64,000 bases of DNA from Cryptomeria japonica. Taxonomy: Eukaryota > Streptophyta > Pinopsida > Cupressales > Cupressaceae. The translations under genes and the position numbers were made by a program. The stretch spans positions 157,560,471-157,624,470 of the forward strand of contig NC_081411.1 of NCBI RefSeq assembly GCF_030272615.1, in the 5' to 3' direction. Position 1 is the first letter of the stretch, and each line of letters starts with the position of its first letter. Positions 48,304 to 59,891 of this stretch are shown piece by piece. The notes under the pieces are model-generated. The model had not been told where the DNA came from, made no database searches, and saw only the letters and a program-made list of their open reading frames with translations.

Positions 48304-49477
48304 CTAGTTACCTGATGAATCTCCTGCACCGGATTTAGGTGCAGATCCATTATTTGCCTTAGATTCATCCTTCTTTACCCACATCTTCTTATGCTGATCT
48401 CTAATCTCTTCAACCTTTGCCTTTCCCTTCTCAAGTGATTTGTTTTTTGTATACGGGAGCACTAATCTTTCATCTGTCATACTTTGCAATGTGACCAGTT
48501 TTGTTACATGCTTGACAAACAACATTATTCTTCATAGATATGAAGTTCATCGGATTCTGTCTCATCCTGGACTATTTAGAAATATATCCAAACATTCCAC
48601 AGGCATAGCATCTTTTGTCCTGAAGGTTATTCATCACAGCTCTACACACATTTGACTTGTGTCCAAAATTATTGCATATGAAACACCGACCAGTAAAGGT
48701 AGAAACATTATTCATATTATTCATCATATTGTTATTGCTCATCATTTCATTATTCATCCTACTTCTGCACTGATTGGCCATATGACCAAATTTGTTGCAA
48801 GTAAAACATCTACCATTAAATTTATGAGCATTAAGTTGTCTTACCAGAAGATTCTTTCTCTTATTAGAATTGCCTTCTCTAGATCCGGAGGATTCACCTT
48901 TCTCATATTTTAGACCTCGCATGTCCTTCCCATGTCTTTGACTTTCCATCATCTCACCAAGTCTTGTTGAGCTAGATTTGAATTTGTCTCTGTATTCATT
49001 GGTAGTAGTAAGTTCATCCCTCAAGGTAGAAACCTCTCTTTCAAGCTCTTGACCATTATTCCTTGATTGTGTCAGCTCAAGCTTCAACTGATCATTCTCA
49101 TAGGTAAGCTTGAAGTATTCATCGGGTCTTTCTTTCAATGATTTTTCCATATTCTCCTCATTATTCTTTTGGTCCTCAATCTCCGTAGTCAGTCTCATCA
49201 TAATGGATTGCATCTCATTCTTCAAAGAAAAATTTTCTCTCTCAAGCTTGTTAACCTCATCAACTTTGTCTTGGTATTCCATGATCTAATCTTCTTTCTC
49301 CTTCAACTTGTCCATTAATTCCTTTCTCTTTTTGCTATAGATATTTGCTTTATCCTTCAGCTCACTAATGAATTCACCAGCAAAATTCAAATTATTCTTC
49401 AAGGTACATACCTCACTTCTAGGAGCATGAAGATCCTCAAGTGCCATATTGAGTTGTCTCTCGAAACCGGAATCCAT
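48304..49477 (-). pseudogene. gag: Element D Gag: coiled coil plus four zinc knuckles
   Basis: The frame from 49477 reads MDSGFERQLNMALEDL, is cut by one stop (49283-49285) and resumes MEYQDKVDEVNKLEREN. About 100 residues of charged heptad-type sequence follow. The knuckles come next: CFTCNKFGHMANQC (about 48770-48812) and CFICNNFGHKSNVC (about 48645-48687) are intact, CYACGMFGYISK has His changed to Tyr, and CQACNKTGHIAKYD lacks the last Cys. A frameshift near 48500 moves the Lys/Glu-rich tail, ending SGAGDSSGN, to another frame. It lacks the usual copia N-terminal Gag core. The likely job is RNA binding and joining particles built by an autonomous relative. Confidence 0.85.
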
Positions 49478-49530
49478 TGAATCAATCTCCTAGATCTTCC
49501 TCAAGCAGTTAAGCTTTTTCAGAGGAACTA

Positions 49531-49545
49531 GGCTCTGATACCAAT
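49531..49545 (-). other. Primer-binding site of element D
   Basis: On the minus strand TTGGTATCAGAGCC directly follows the 5' LTR. It matches the plant initiator Met-tRNA primer site of copia elements without mismatch, better preserved than the one in copia A. Confidence 0.92.
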
Positions 49546-50544
49546 TTTTAGAATCAGAGATCACTGAGAGGGGGGGAGAGGGTGAATGAGTGATCTATGA
49601 GAAGTTAAAATGACAAACTTATTCTTTATCCCCGATTAATAAAGCATAACAGAAAAGAACATAAACATGCAACAACAAATTCACAAATCCATAATAGCAG
49701 AATTTTTACGTGGAAACCTGGAAAGGAAAAAACCACGGTGGGGTTGGAACCCACAATATTCATATACTATGGCTAGGAGTACATAAATATTATATAGATG
49801 GGAAATGCACTTGCATTCAGGCTCACTGCCTAGAGCTCACTACTCAAAGATAATTTTTCGGAGGGCTAAAACCCTCAAGGTAGTCTCACTGACTTACAAT
49901 TTGATTACAATAAAAACTTACAATGAAATAAACTCTTAGAAAGCATCTGACTATGCAAAGATGAGTTTTGGTTAGGCTTTGAAACACTGACTATCTCTGC
50001 TCTGTTGATTACTGTGTTTTGGTCTCAGTCAACTACCGATTGATCTGAAACCAAAATGTGCATGTGGAACTACTCTCAATCACACCAAAACTGATCATGA
50101 CACACACACACAAGATTTAAAATCAACCACCAAGCCATCCTTATATATTAGGTCTTGCCACAAAAATAATCTTCTTCATGTCAGCTTCAAGAGATGTAAT
50201 GTGTAGACCAAGTTAAAATCAATCTCGAATAACCCATAGCACCAGACCAAAATATTATAAAAACATCCTTCCCGAAGGTCTCTCCAAACACCAAGATCAC
50301 AAAAACAATCACCAAAAATACCGCAACCATCGGAAATCATTCCGAACCAGCACATTACCAAAATTCCCTTTTTTGCCATATTTCATTGGTTATCTGTTTA
50401 CCGGTTACCTCCAACTTCTAGATACAATGAATCATGATGACCGGATCGAATCTCTATGAAGATTTTCCATCAATGAAAACACTTCACAAATAACCAACCA
50501 CCAGAAGTCTCATGAAATCACCGGATGAGTGTCAATTGCCAACA
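49546..50544 (-). repeat. 5' LTR of element D
   Basis: The LTR is 999 bases, starts TGTTGGCAATTGACAC on the minus strand and ends TGATTCTAAAA. It would hold the promoter for the element transcript. It is a direct repeat of 43540-44532. Confidence 0.93.
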
Positions 50545-51573
50545 TATGTGTGGTTCGGTGATGTAGGAATTATAGGTACAAGGTACTAACTTCACTTGGC
50601 TCCACAAGTCTGTGCATACCTAATTAACTTGATGGAAGTGGACGAGATAGTCTTAAGGCCCTAAATATAATCCCTAGCCTTTCTTGATAGTGAGCATTGT
50701 CGGTTTTTTGTCAACCTTTCCTATGTTGGTATGTGAGTCAAGTCTTTATTTTGTTTAGATGAGTTTGTGTATGTTTATGTAGCTACCCCATGTAATGTTT
50801 AGACCATGTGTGCATTCTTTGTGGTTTATTAGAGGGTCTTATTGATATCTCCTAGCATGGTGGGGTGGTTCGTTTTGAGCCACATGGTCGAGTGGTAGTG
50901 CCACTTTTGATCGGGTGTTTGTTCCTTTCATGCGAGGGTTGGCTTCACAGGTATTCTTATTGTTCTCAAGGATTTGATCATCTAATGTACTAGTTGGATC
51001 CTCTTTGTTCTTGTTGGGTCATTCTTGTAAGTCTTGGATCTTATGTGGTCGGATGTATCATTTGTTATCTATGCCTTCATGGTAAAATGTAATTTTGATG
51101 TAATCTATATGTACTCTTTGAGACTTGGTGTTTTAAGTGCAATGTAATAGCATGAAAACCTCATAATGTATATGTAGAGTATTATGATGAGAATTACATG
51201 GTAGGATTTATATCTTTAATTAGAAACATTGATGTAATGTAAATGAATGTATTATTATGAATGTAGCATAGAAATGTTTATGTTATCAAGTGCAACAGTA
51301 TGAATCAATCATTGTTTACTTTAATTAAGTTCCTAATTGTTAAATATATGTTAGGTGGATTATTGACCTTAGGTAATGATTAGTTTAATTAAGTAATATT
51401 CGTTGAGAAACCTTTAGGAGTTGTAGTTTAAGTCTTCCATTTGTGCAATTTTTAATGTGATGTTTGTCTTAATGCATCTTTTAGTTTAGTAATGTTTAAA
51501 AAAAAAATTATTTGCACTCTCTTTCTATTGTTTTAGTTTAATCCTTTAGGGTTTCTTGGTGGGGCATTACAAT

Positions 51574-51587
51574 TGGTATCAGTGCCC
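51574..51587 (+). other. Primer-binding site of element B
   Basis: TGGTATCAGTGCCC lies two bases after the LTR end and matches the initiator Met-tRNA site TGGTATCAGAGCC with one difference. Confidence 0.88.
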
Positions 51588-51726
51588 AAGTTTCAACACT
51601 ATGTACTTTGTCTTCATATGCAACCATCTAACTAGACCAATTGCTAAGACTTAGTGCATGTGTCTTCCTTGTTCATATCCTTGCTGGGGATCTAAACTTT
51701 TATTCTTATGGTGTTGTTGTTAGGAT

Positions 51727-53020
51727 TATGCCTGGTAAGGGTAAAGGTCGTGGCCGCGGCCATGATCATGGTCTAGGTAGAGGTAGAGGACATAGTCATT
51801 AGGCTACCTGTCAGAATCCTTCACCTTAGGATACTCATGAGAGTGTCGAGGCATCAGTCAGTTCACCTAAGTGAGCAGAGGGATGTGAGTCAGCGTAGTG
51901 AGTAGCCTAGTGTTTAGCAGGTTCCAGAGAGGGATGAGTTGCATCAAATGTTTTAGGAGGTCCTGGCTCGATTAGGCCCTAGGCCTGAGGTTAAGTAGTA
52001 GGATAATATGAAGTTTGGGGAATTTCACTAGTTTGAGCATGTGGATAGAGATACAAAGAGATCCCCTGGGAGGAGAGAGAATGTAGTTGATTAGGAGGTT
52101 GTAGTTGTTGGTCACATGAGGGATTTTTTGAGATCCCACCCTCCTATATTTTATGGTTCAGGCAGTGTACTAGAGACCGAGACTTGGTTTATTGATTTGG
52201 GTCGGTGTTTTGCCATGCATCTATATGGAAACAACACCTAGGCAAGATGGGCCATCATGCATCTCAAAGGTTTTTCTTCTACTTGGTGGGGACCTGAGGA
52301 GCAGAAGATTAATTTGGGAATAGGTTCAGCTTCATGGGAGTTATTTCTAAAAAGGTTCAAGGCTTGTTTCCTTTCAATTCAATGGAAGTGGCATTGTGTA
52401 TATGAATTCCATGAGTTGCGCCAGTTGGGGGTGACTGTAGAGTGATATGAGCACATATTTTATGAACTCAAGTAGTATGCTAGTATAGGGAATGATGAGG
52501 CTATGTTGGTGCAGCACTTTATGAGGGGTCTAAATGACCATATCAGTGGAGAAGTTTAGGTGTTTGAGCCAACATTTGTAGAGTTAACAATAGAAAAGCC
52601 ACGGATAGTGGAGCAAATTTTATCCCGTGTACTTGGTGGATAGACTGGGCTTTAGATTGGTAGTACACCATCTAGTGGATTTGGGGATAGAGGTGGTCAA
52701 TCTCAGGATGTTGTACCTTTTAGGGGTTTTCAAGAACCACCAAGGGTCGTCAGCAGCAGCAGTAGCATAAGAAGTTCCAACCTAAGAAGAAATATTTTTA
52801 GGGTCATCGTGGGGGTAAATCCTAAATTCAAGAAGGACAAGAACTAACAATGAACTAGGCAGAGTTTTCCTGGTCAGTCCTCGCAGAGTGTTTCTCGGGC
52901 CCCTAGTAGGGGTAGTTTGCAGCAGTCCAGTGTTTTTCCTATGGCCAATATGGTCACATAGCTTCTGATTTTCTGCAGAGATCTCATCAATCAGGGACTT
53001 AGAGATGTTCTTCTTACAAG
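51727..53020 (+). pseudogene. gag: Element B Gag, broken
   Basis: An ATG at 51727 opens a Gly/Arg-rich leader (PGKGKGRGRGHDHG), soon followed by stops and frame changes. The Retrotrans_gag core is clear at 52257-52445 (STWWGPEEQK, ELFLKRFKACFLS, YEFHELRQLGVTVE) and continues past a stop with YEHIFYELK and LVQHFMRGLNDHI. The Gln/Ser/Gly-rich region at 52660-52960 is where the knuckle would lie; SVFPMANMVT may be its remains. Stops such as V-E-stop-YEH, where Glu/Gln is expected, point to substitution decay. Confidence 0.82.
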
Positions 53021-53027
53021 GCAACTG

Positions 53028-56000
53028 TTGGGGATGCAGACCAATCTCATAGGGTATTTGCAGTGGTTGATAACCACCAGGAAGTGCTTCAGGGCACCAT
53101 TATTGAGACCACAAGTGTGGGGTGGTATATCCATTTCAGTACTATTTGATTTGAGTTATTCTAATTCTTTTTTAGCTTCTTCCCTTTTGGAGTGGTGTGG
53201 GATTGTGTCTTCTATACAAGCAAATAGGTGGCATGTAGAGTTGGCTATGAGTTCTTGTGTGGCTGTAGATTCCTTCATTCCGAGGTGTGATTTGGACTTA
53301 GGACTCTTTGCTACCATATTTGACCTTCGAGTCATTCCTTTGAGTTCTTATGGAGTTGTGTTGGGGATGGATTGGTTAGCATCACATAGTGCTCGTGTGG
53401 ACTGTCATTAGAAGAGAGTAGACTGTTTAGATTACCATGGCAGGAAAGTGGAGATAGTTGGGATTCATAGACCAATATCCCTCCATATGATCTCCACTAT
53501 ACATCTTAAGTGGTGTATGGATCAAGAATGCCAAATTTTTGTAGTTTTTCTTGAGGAATTGGATGAGGAGAGAAGTCAAAAAGTTGCTTTCGATAGTCAC
53601 CCTCTTCTTTAGGATTATGTCGATGCATTTCCTAGTGACATTCCCGGTATGCCTCCGAAGCGAGATATAGACTTCCGCATTGACTTAGTACCTGGAGCAA
53701 AACCTATTTCAAGAGAACCATATTAGATGACCACTCAGGAGTTGAGTGAGCTGAAGTTTTAAGAAATTGTTGGATAGGGGGTTCATTCATCCTAGTGTTT
53801 CTCATTCAGGTGCGCTAGTTATCTTCATGAAGAAGAAGGATGGTTCCCTTTGGTTATGCATTGACTATTGATAATTGAATAAGGCAACCATTAGGAATTG
53901 ATATCCATTGCCTCGTATAGATGATCTCTTTGATTAGGTAAAAGGAGCCAAGGTGTTCTCTAAGATTGATCTGAAATCCAGGTAGCATCAACTATGTATG
54001 TAGGGTGCAAACATTTATAGGATGACCTTTCATACCCGTTATGGCCACTATGAGTTCACAGTGGTACCATTTGGGTTGACAAATGCGTCTTCAGCCTTCA
54101 TGATCCTCATGAATGGGGTTCTCCACACCTATCATGATCGGTTTGTCCTTATGTTTTTCGATGATACTTTGATTTACTCTAGAACTATGGAGGAGCATGA
54201 GGACCATTTGAGGTACGTATTGCAGTATTTGAGGAAGAAATGACTTTATGCCAACCTGGATAAGTGTGATTTCTTCCAATCTGAGGCGAAATATCTTGGT
54301 TATGTGGTTTTGGGAGAAGGCGTATCCGTGGATCCTTATAAGATCCAAGCCATTATAGATTGGGCAGTGCCAACTAATGTTTCTAAGGTATGGAGTTTTA
54401 TGGGCTTGGTTGGAAACTACAGCCATTTTGTTTAGAGTTTTTCTTGGATAACTCACTCAATCACTTCTCTTCAAAGGAAATGGAAGAAATTTGTTTGGTT
54501 GAAGCAGTGTGAAGCAGCCTTTTGTACTTTTATGGAACTCCTTGTTAGTACGCCAATTTTGGTAGTTCATGATCCATCGAGAGACTTCATGGTTTGCACA
54601 GATGCCTCTCTTGAAGGAATATGAACGATTCTTATGGAGGATGGTCATGTGGTAGCCTATGAGTCTCACAAACTCAAGGACCATGAGCTGAACTATCCTA
54701 CTCATGACTTAGAGTTGGTAGCAGTAGTTTATGCTTTAGTCAGGTGGCAACATTTTTTGTTGGGGAGTTGGTTTGAGCTGCATAGTGATCACCATAGCTT
54801 GTAGTACATTTTTATTCAGCCAAATTTGAATGTTCAATAATGGAGATGGATGGAATTCCTCTGTGAATATGATTTTGATGTTCGATATATTAAAGGAAAA
54901 GAGAATATAGAGGCGGATGCTTTGAGTCAAAGACAACATGAGGTTGTAGCATTGTCCCTTGGGGTGGATTTGAGAGAGAGAATCCTTGGGATTCTTCCAT
55001 AAGACACTTGGTATCAGGATGTTAGAGCCATGACTAAGACAGGAAGGCCATTAGAGGGCAGATATTCTGGATATAACCTTGAGGTATATGGTCCTCTTTG
55101 ACATCTTGGGTGGATCTATGTACCTCCATTGGATGAATTTTGTACTTTGATTATGACTGAGGCCTATAGTGCACCTTACGCGGCACATCCCGGTGTCAAG
55201 AAGATGCACACAGATTTGAGATAGATATATCATTGGGCTGGCATGAAACATGACATTTCTAATTTTGTGTCAAAGTGTTTGGAGTGTCAGCGAGTTAAGG
55301 CTAAGCATCAACATCTTGCAGGGCTTTTACAACCTAATTTGGTACCGGATTGGAAATGGGACATCATTTCCATCGATTTCATAGTAGGGTTGTCAGTTTC
55401 TTCAAGTTATCATGACGCTATCATGGTCATTATTGACAGATTGACCAAAGTTGCTCATTTTGTCCCTATACAATCTTCTTATAGAGTAGCAATGGTGACA
55501 TGAGTTTTCATGGAGGATGTGGTGAGACTAAAAGGGATTCCTAGGCGGATTATCTCAGAGAGGGATCCTGTCTTTATTTTATCATTGTGGACCTCATTTT
55601 AGCATGCATTAGGGACCCAGTTGAAATATAGTTTAGCTTATCACCCAGAGACCAATGGTCAGACAAAGCGCATGAATTAGGTTTTGGAGGACATGCTTCA
55701 CATGTATGTTATGGACGATCAATCATGATAGAAGGACTATCTATATCTTATGGAGTTTTCTTATGACAATGGATATCATAGCTGCATAGGTATGTCTCCC
55801 TTCCAGGTGTTGTATGGTTGTCCTTGATGTACTCTTTTGAGCTAGGATCAATTAGAGAACAGGGTGCCTATAGGTCTTGATATGCTTCGAGAGATGGCAA
55901 CAGGTTTAGGGGATTCGTGAGAATTTGGTAGTAGCACAGGATAGGTAGAACAAGTATGTCGATGCTCATAGAATGGATCATCAGTTCTTTGTTGAAGACC

Positions 56001-56405
56001 TAGTATTCTTGAGAGTGCATCCGTGAAAGAGTCCGATCTGTTATAGAAAGGGCTCTAAATTGGCTCCTTGCTTTGTTGGCCCTTTTGAGATCCTTGAGAG
56101 GATAGGACCTGTTGCCTACCGTCTTTCCTTGCCACTGAGCCTTTCCCGCATCCACGATGTCTTTCATATTTCTATTCTAAGACCATATCATCCTGACGTG
56201 ACCCATGTTATTGATTGGAATACATTGTAGGTTGAGGTTAGGAAGTTTTCCATGGAGCCCGTGCACATTCTTCAGCATTAGGGTTTGATCCTCAGGGATC
56301 GTACAATCAACCAAGTAAGGATCTTATGGGACCCAAATGATGAGACCTTGGTTACGTGGGAGGATGCAGCAAAGATGAGAGACCTTTATCCATATCTATT
56401 TTAGG
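53028..56405 (+). pseudogene. pol: Element B Pol (PR-RT-RH-IN-chromodomain), broken
   Basis: The protease region (53100-53410) keeps VVLGMDWLASHSARVDCH, but the catalytic DSGAS is now DLSYS. RT has RDIDFRIDLVPGAKPISREP (about 53660), a shifted, stop-rich stretch at 53760-54000, then YEFTVVPFGLTNASSAF and FFDDTLIYS (about 54155), a variant of YVDD. RNase H has VCTDASLEG (about 54593) and NIEADALSQRQ. Integrase has the zinc-finger half FVSKCLECQRVKAKHQH, then WDIISIDFI (first Asp), SERDPVF (second) and NGQTKRMN near the third acidic site. The end (56190-56403), EPVHILQH...VTWEDAAKMRDLYPYLF, looks like a chromodomain, which in Tekay/Reina-type elements steers insertion to heterochromatin. There are more than ten stops. 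Confidence 0.9.
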
Positions 56406-56423
56406 CTTCTAGGAGTAAGCCGA

Positions 56424-56439
56424 GTTTTTGGGGGGAGGA
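56424..56439 (+). other. Polypurine tract of element B
   Basis: The G-rich tract AGTTTTTGGGGGGAGGA directly precedes the right LTR start TGTAGTACCCC. It marks the plus-strand priming site. Confidence 0.88.
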
Positions 56440-56812
56440 TGTAGTACCCCTCCCTTTATTAGACTATTTTTTATACTAATTTTAACCATGGTTGAATTTT
56501 CAGTGGTTTTTAAGGATACACTTCGTGGTGATGTTTTATTTAGATATTATGCTATTATTAACTATGCTTTGATGTGTCTTTCAGTGAATGTTGTTTATGC
56601 ATTATTTCCTTATGGATTTTTAGATGTTAACTTTATTATGTGTTATTGACAATGGACTAACACATTTATCTTATGTATAAGTTGTATTATGTAGCTATCT
56701 TTATGTATGTATGGAGTTGGTATGGGGTCCGAGGAGATGATTGTCCATCACTCACTTCGATGCGATATGAAATCTCATGATTCTCCTTCAACGTTGTGTC
56801 TACCATGTTTGA

Positions 56813-56855
<43 letters not shown>
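56813..56855 (+). repeat. (AT)n(GT)n microsatellite
   Basis: Nine AT units are followed by about twelve GT units. Element D inserted at the corresponding point of the left LTR, where TATATATGTATGT remains. Confidence 0.95.
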
Positions 56856-57118
56856 GTTCGGTGATACAGTAATTGCAAGTACAAGGTACTTACTTTACCT
56901 AGCTCCACAAGTCTGAGCATACCTAAACAACTCGATGGAAGTGGAGGAGATAGTCTTAAGGCCCTACATATCATCCCTAGCCTTGCTCGATAAGGAGCAT
57001 TGTTAGCCTTTTGTCAACCTTTCCTATGTTGGTATTTGAGTCAAGTCTTTATTTTTCTTAGATGAGTTTGTGTGTTATGCATTTTGTGACTTTATTAATT
57101 TCTTCTAGTGTTATTTAA

Positions 57119-57290
57119 TGTGAAATTAATTATTAATACCTTATGGTTATTAATAATTAATGTGAAATTAATTATTAATACCTTATGGTTATTAATAATT
57201 AATGTGAAATTAATTATTAATACCTTATGGATATTAATAATTGATGTGAAATTAATTATTATTACCTTATGGTTATTAATAATTAATGTA
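57119..57290 (+). repeat. Four 42-bp hairpin-forming tandem repeats
   Basis: The unit TGTGAAATTAATTATTAATA plus CCTTATGGTTATTAATAATTAA starts at 57119, 57161, 57203 and 57245, a period of exactly 42. Within each unit TTAATTATTAATACC and GGTTATTAATAATTAA are near-perfect inverted repeats around TTAT, so each copy can fold into a stem of about 15 pairs. The unit length is a multiple of three and gives spurious repeated reading frames on both strands. Confidence 0.93.
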
Positions 57291-58169
57291 CGTATTGCAT
57301 TCATAAATTAAATTAAGGATAAATTAATATTGGCACCTTTTTATGGGTAAATAAATAAATCAAAAATTCTAGAGTGATTATTAAATTAATTGTTTTAGAT
57401 ATATCATTAGTGAAATTTATATTGTGTCATGTGTTTTTTTGTTAAAAGTTATTTTAACTTTTTAAAAAATTTAAAATTACCTTGTTGACTTTTTTTGTGT
57501 GAGGAAAATTTTATTTCAAATTATAACTTAAATGTATGGAATTTGGAGGAAAGTATTTCAATTTTCATTTTTAAGAAAAGTAGTAATTTCCAAGGAAAAT
57601 AATTTTTCCCTAAAAGATATTTTGGGTAAAATTCCTTTATATTTGGGGGTTTTTCCAAAACAAGGAGTTTTTTCATTTTGGGAAAACTTCAACTGTGTTG
57701 TTGAATTTGGATTTTGCTGGAGGTGCTGAAATTTTTTTGAAGGGATTTTAGTTGGAGAAAAGCTTTGGATTCATCTTCAATTTTCATTTCCAAGAAACCA
57801 ATTAAAGGTAGGATTTTAAATCTTTGTTATGGAATTTTAGTGTTTATTATGAAATCTTTATGTTTTGTTTTTGTGTTTCAAATGCATTCTTGTATTCATC
57901 CTTTTATGGGAGAAATTCTGCAACTTTAAATAAATTCTTGTTAAATTTGGAATTGGAGAATCTTGAATCCTGAAATTGATTGTTTTGTTGTTTGTATACA
58001 GCCATGTTTTGACCATTTCTATTGATTTTTTGTTAAAAAAAATGCACAAGAAAGTAATTTATATGTTGTTGATTATCAAATCTGCTTTTGATTTTTTTTT
58101 ATTTTTATATTGTTTTGGGCGTTTTATTTATTTATTAATTATTATTTTGATTATGGGTATCCCACTCTT

Positions 58170-58345
58170 GAGAGCCACGACTGTGGCTTCTTCGATAGTC
58201 ATGGAAACCGACAATTGTGGGCAACCACTGTCATGGCTTTCCCATAGTCGTGGGAGCCCCCAACTATGGGAGACCATTATTGTGGCCCCTCCTACATTTG
58301 TGGGAGCCCACGATTATGGGAAATCCCTTAGCTGTGGGGGTGGAA
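58170..58345 (+). repeat. Degenerate GC-rich 16-17 bp tandem repeat
   Basis: About ten units carry (A/T)(C/T)(G/A/T)TGGG-type cores at a spacing of mostly 15-19 bases, for example ATAGTCGTGGGAGCCCC, CAACTATGGGAGACC and CATTTGTGGGAGCCCA. It is clearly more GC-rich than the AT-rich LTR around it. No protein motif is present. Confidence 0.75.
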
Positions 58346-59891
58346 CCGACAGCCTGGACCCACAAACCCACTCCTCTACACATTTACCCTCGGCTCCTAT
58401 GTTTTGGGGCCCAGTTATACTATTTTTGGAAATTATTGAAGAAAATGATTTAAATTGGAATTTGGAAATTATAGTTAAAAGTGGTCAATATGATTTAGAT
58501 GGAAAAAAAAACTATTTTTGAATGTAATGATGCTTCTTGTTTTATTTATGTTTGGCTTCGTAATTAAGTTATATTACAAGTCAATTGGCTATATGTTGAA
58601 TTAGACCTTTTCATGTTTTCTTCGCTTCCGTGGTCATCTATCGTGAGTAGACTGAATTGTCCAGTTGGTTTAACCTAGATGGTAGGGTTTGAATGATCAA
58701 GTGCATTTATTCAGTTGTGTTTGAACTTGTGCATATGGTTGGTTTTTTTTGTTTTTTCCTTGGAGTTCCATTGGAATTTTTGTAGTGTCATAAGGAAGAG
58801 TGGCTTCCGAGTAGGGGTCGGGCCCAAAGTGGTTGACAGGATAATCCCCTCGGTAGTTGGATAATTCAGTGATAACCTAATAATGTATTAGGGGGTTTGG
58901 GTAGCTCAAACATTAATTAAGATTAATTATACCCCACTCATGGTTGAGTGCTTGTATAGAGTCAAGAGGCAGTGGGAAGGCCTCGAATGGCAAAACCAAC
59001 AACATTTTCCTCACAAAAGGTTTGTTGGGTCCCCATGAGACTTGGATATTGTCCGGGATTTGGGAGAGGCTACCAGGATAACCCAAGATGGGGATCGGGG
59101 CCTATGGAGGCCTACCAAAATAACCATTCCAACCTATGTGATGACACTCTTCCCTTATGTTCACTACTGTGTAGACTTGTGGATGTCACTTGGAGTTTTA
59201 TTGTGGAGTCATGTTTGTGTGTGTATGTTTATGTAGTTACCTAATGTAATGTTTAGACCATGTGTGCATTTTTGTGGTTTTTTAGAGGGTCTTATTGCTA
59301 TCTCATGTACCAGTTGGATCCTCTTTGTTATTCTTGGATCATTCTTGTAGTTCTCGGACCTTATGTGGTCGGATGTATCATTTGTTATGTATGCCTTCAT
59401 GGCAAGATCTAATTTTGATGTAATCTATATGTACTCTTTGAGACTTGGTGTTTTAAGTGCAATGTAATATCATGAAAACGTCGTAATGTATATTTAGTGT
59501 ATTATGATGATAATTAGATGCTAGGATTTATATCTTTAATTAGAAACATTGATGTAATGTAAATGAATGTAGTAGTATGAATGTAGCATAGAAATGTTTA
59601 TGATATTAAGTGCAGCAGTATGAATCAATCATTGTTTACTTAATATAAGTTCCTAAATGTGAAATATATTTTAAGTGGATTATTTACCTTAGGTAATGAT
59701 TAGTTTAATTAAGTAATCTTCATTGGGAACCCTTTATGATTTGTAGTTTAAGTCTTCCGTTTGTGTAATTTTTAATGCAATGTTTGTCTTAATGCATCTT
59801 TAAGTTCAGTAATGATTTATAAAAAAACTCGTTTCCACTCTTTTTATAGTGTTTTAGTTTAATCCTTTAGTGTTTCTTGGCGGGCATTACA

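Larger units (their letters stand above)
43540..50544 (-). mobile_element. Element D: non-autonomous copia-type element with large unknown ORF
   Basis: A 7.0 kb element on the minus strand, flanked by a perfect TATGT duplication (43535-43539 and 50545-50549). Its LTRs are 43540-44532 and 49546-50544. The minus-strand primer site TTGGTATCAGAGCC (49531-49544) and polypurine tract ACCAAAGGGGGAGAT are typical of Ty1/copia. The interior has a Gag with a coiled coil and four CCHC-type knuckles (49477-48304) and, after about 400 bases, a single long frame of unknown function (47900-44775). No protease, integrase or RT motif is readable on either strand, so it needed an autonomous partner. It landed in the AT/GT repeat of the element B LTR. 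Confidence 0.9.
43152..51571 (+). repeat. 5' LTR of element B, split by element D
   Basis: The left part is 43152-43539 and the right part 50545-51571, about 1.41 kb in all without D. The join is exact: TATGT is present on both sides. Compared with the right LTR it lacks the segment corresponding to about 57075-59225, with GTTTGTGT words at the join. Confidence 0.9.
43152..59891 (+). mobile_element. Element B: Ty3/gypsy chromovirus-like element
   Basis: The left LTR (43152-51571, interrupted by element D) starts TGTAGTACCCCTCCC and ends GGTGGGGCATTACA. The right LTR (56440-59891) starts and ends the same way. The interior has a Met-tRNA primer site, Gag, protease, RT, RNase H, integrase, a chromodomain-like end and a G-rich polypurine tract, in gypsy order. 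Flanks are AAAGG on the left and CAAGG on the right, a near-match 5-base target duplication. LTR identity is roughly 87% over the first 200 bases by eye, so the element is old. The right LTR is about 2 kb longer than the left one once D is removed. Confidence 0.93.
56440..59891 (+). repeat. 3' LTR of element B, 3.45 kb
   Basis: Its first 640 and last 670 bases match the left LTR. The middle (about 57075-59225) is absent from the left copy and contains an AT/GT microsatellite just upstream, four 42-bp hairpin repeats, an AT-rich stretch and a GC-rich 16-17 bp repeat. The solo LTR at 10327-14581 has a comparable middle, so the long form is probably ancestral and the left LTR a deletion form. 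The open frames here (57976-58521, 58972-59244) have no motif. Confidence 0.88.

Noticed and set aside
57095-57311. Opposed open frames with 14-residue repeats
   Set aside because: They are products of the 42-bp tandem repeat, whose length is a multiple of three.
57976-58521. 181-codon open frame in the element B LTR
   Set aside because: No homologous frame in the left LTR, hydrophobic AT-driven start and repeat-driven middle; no motif.
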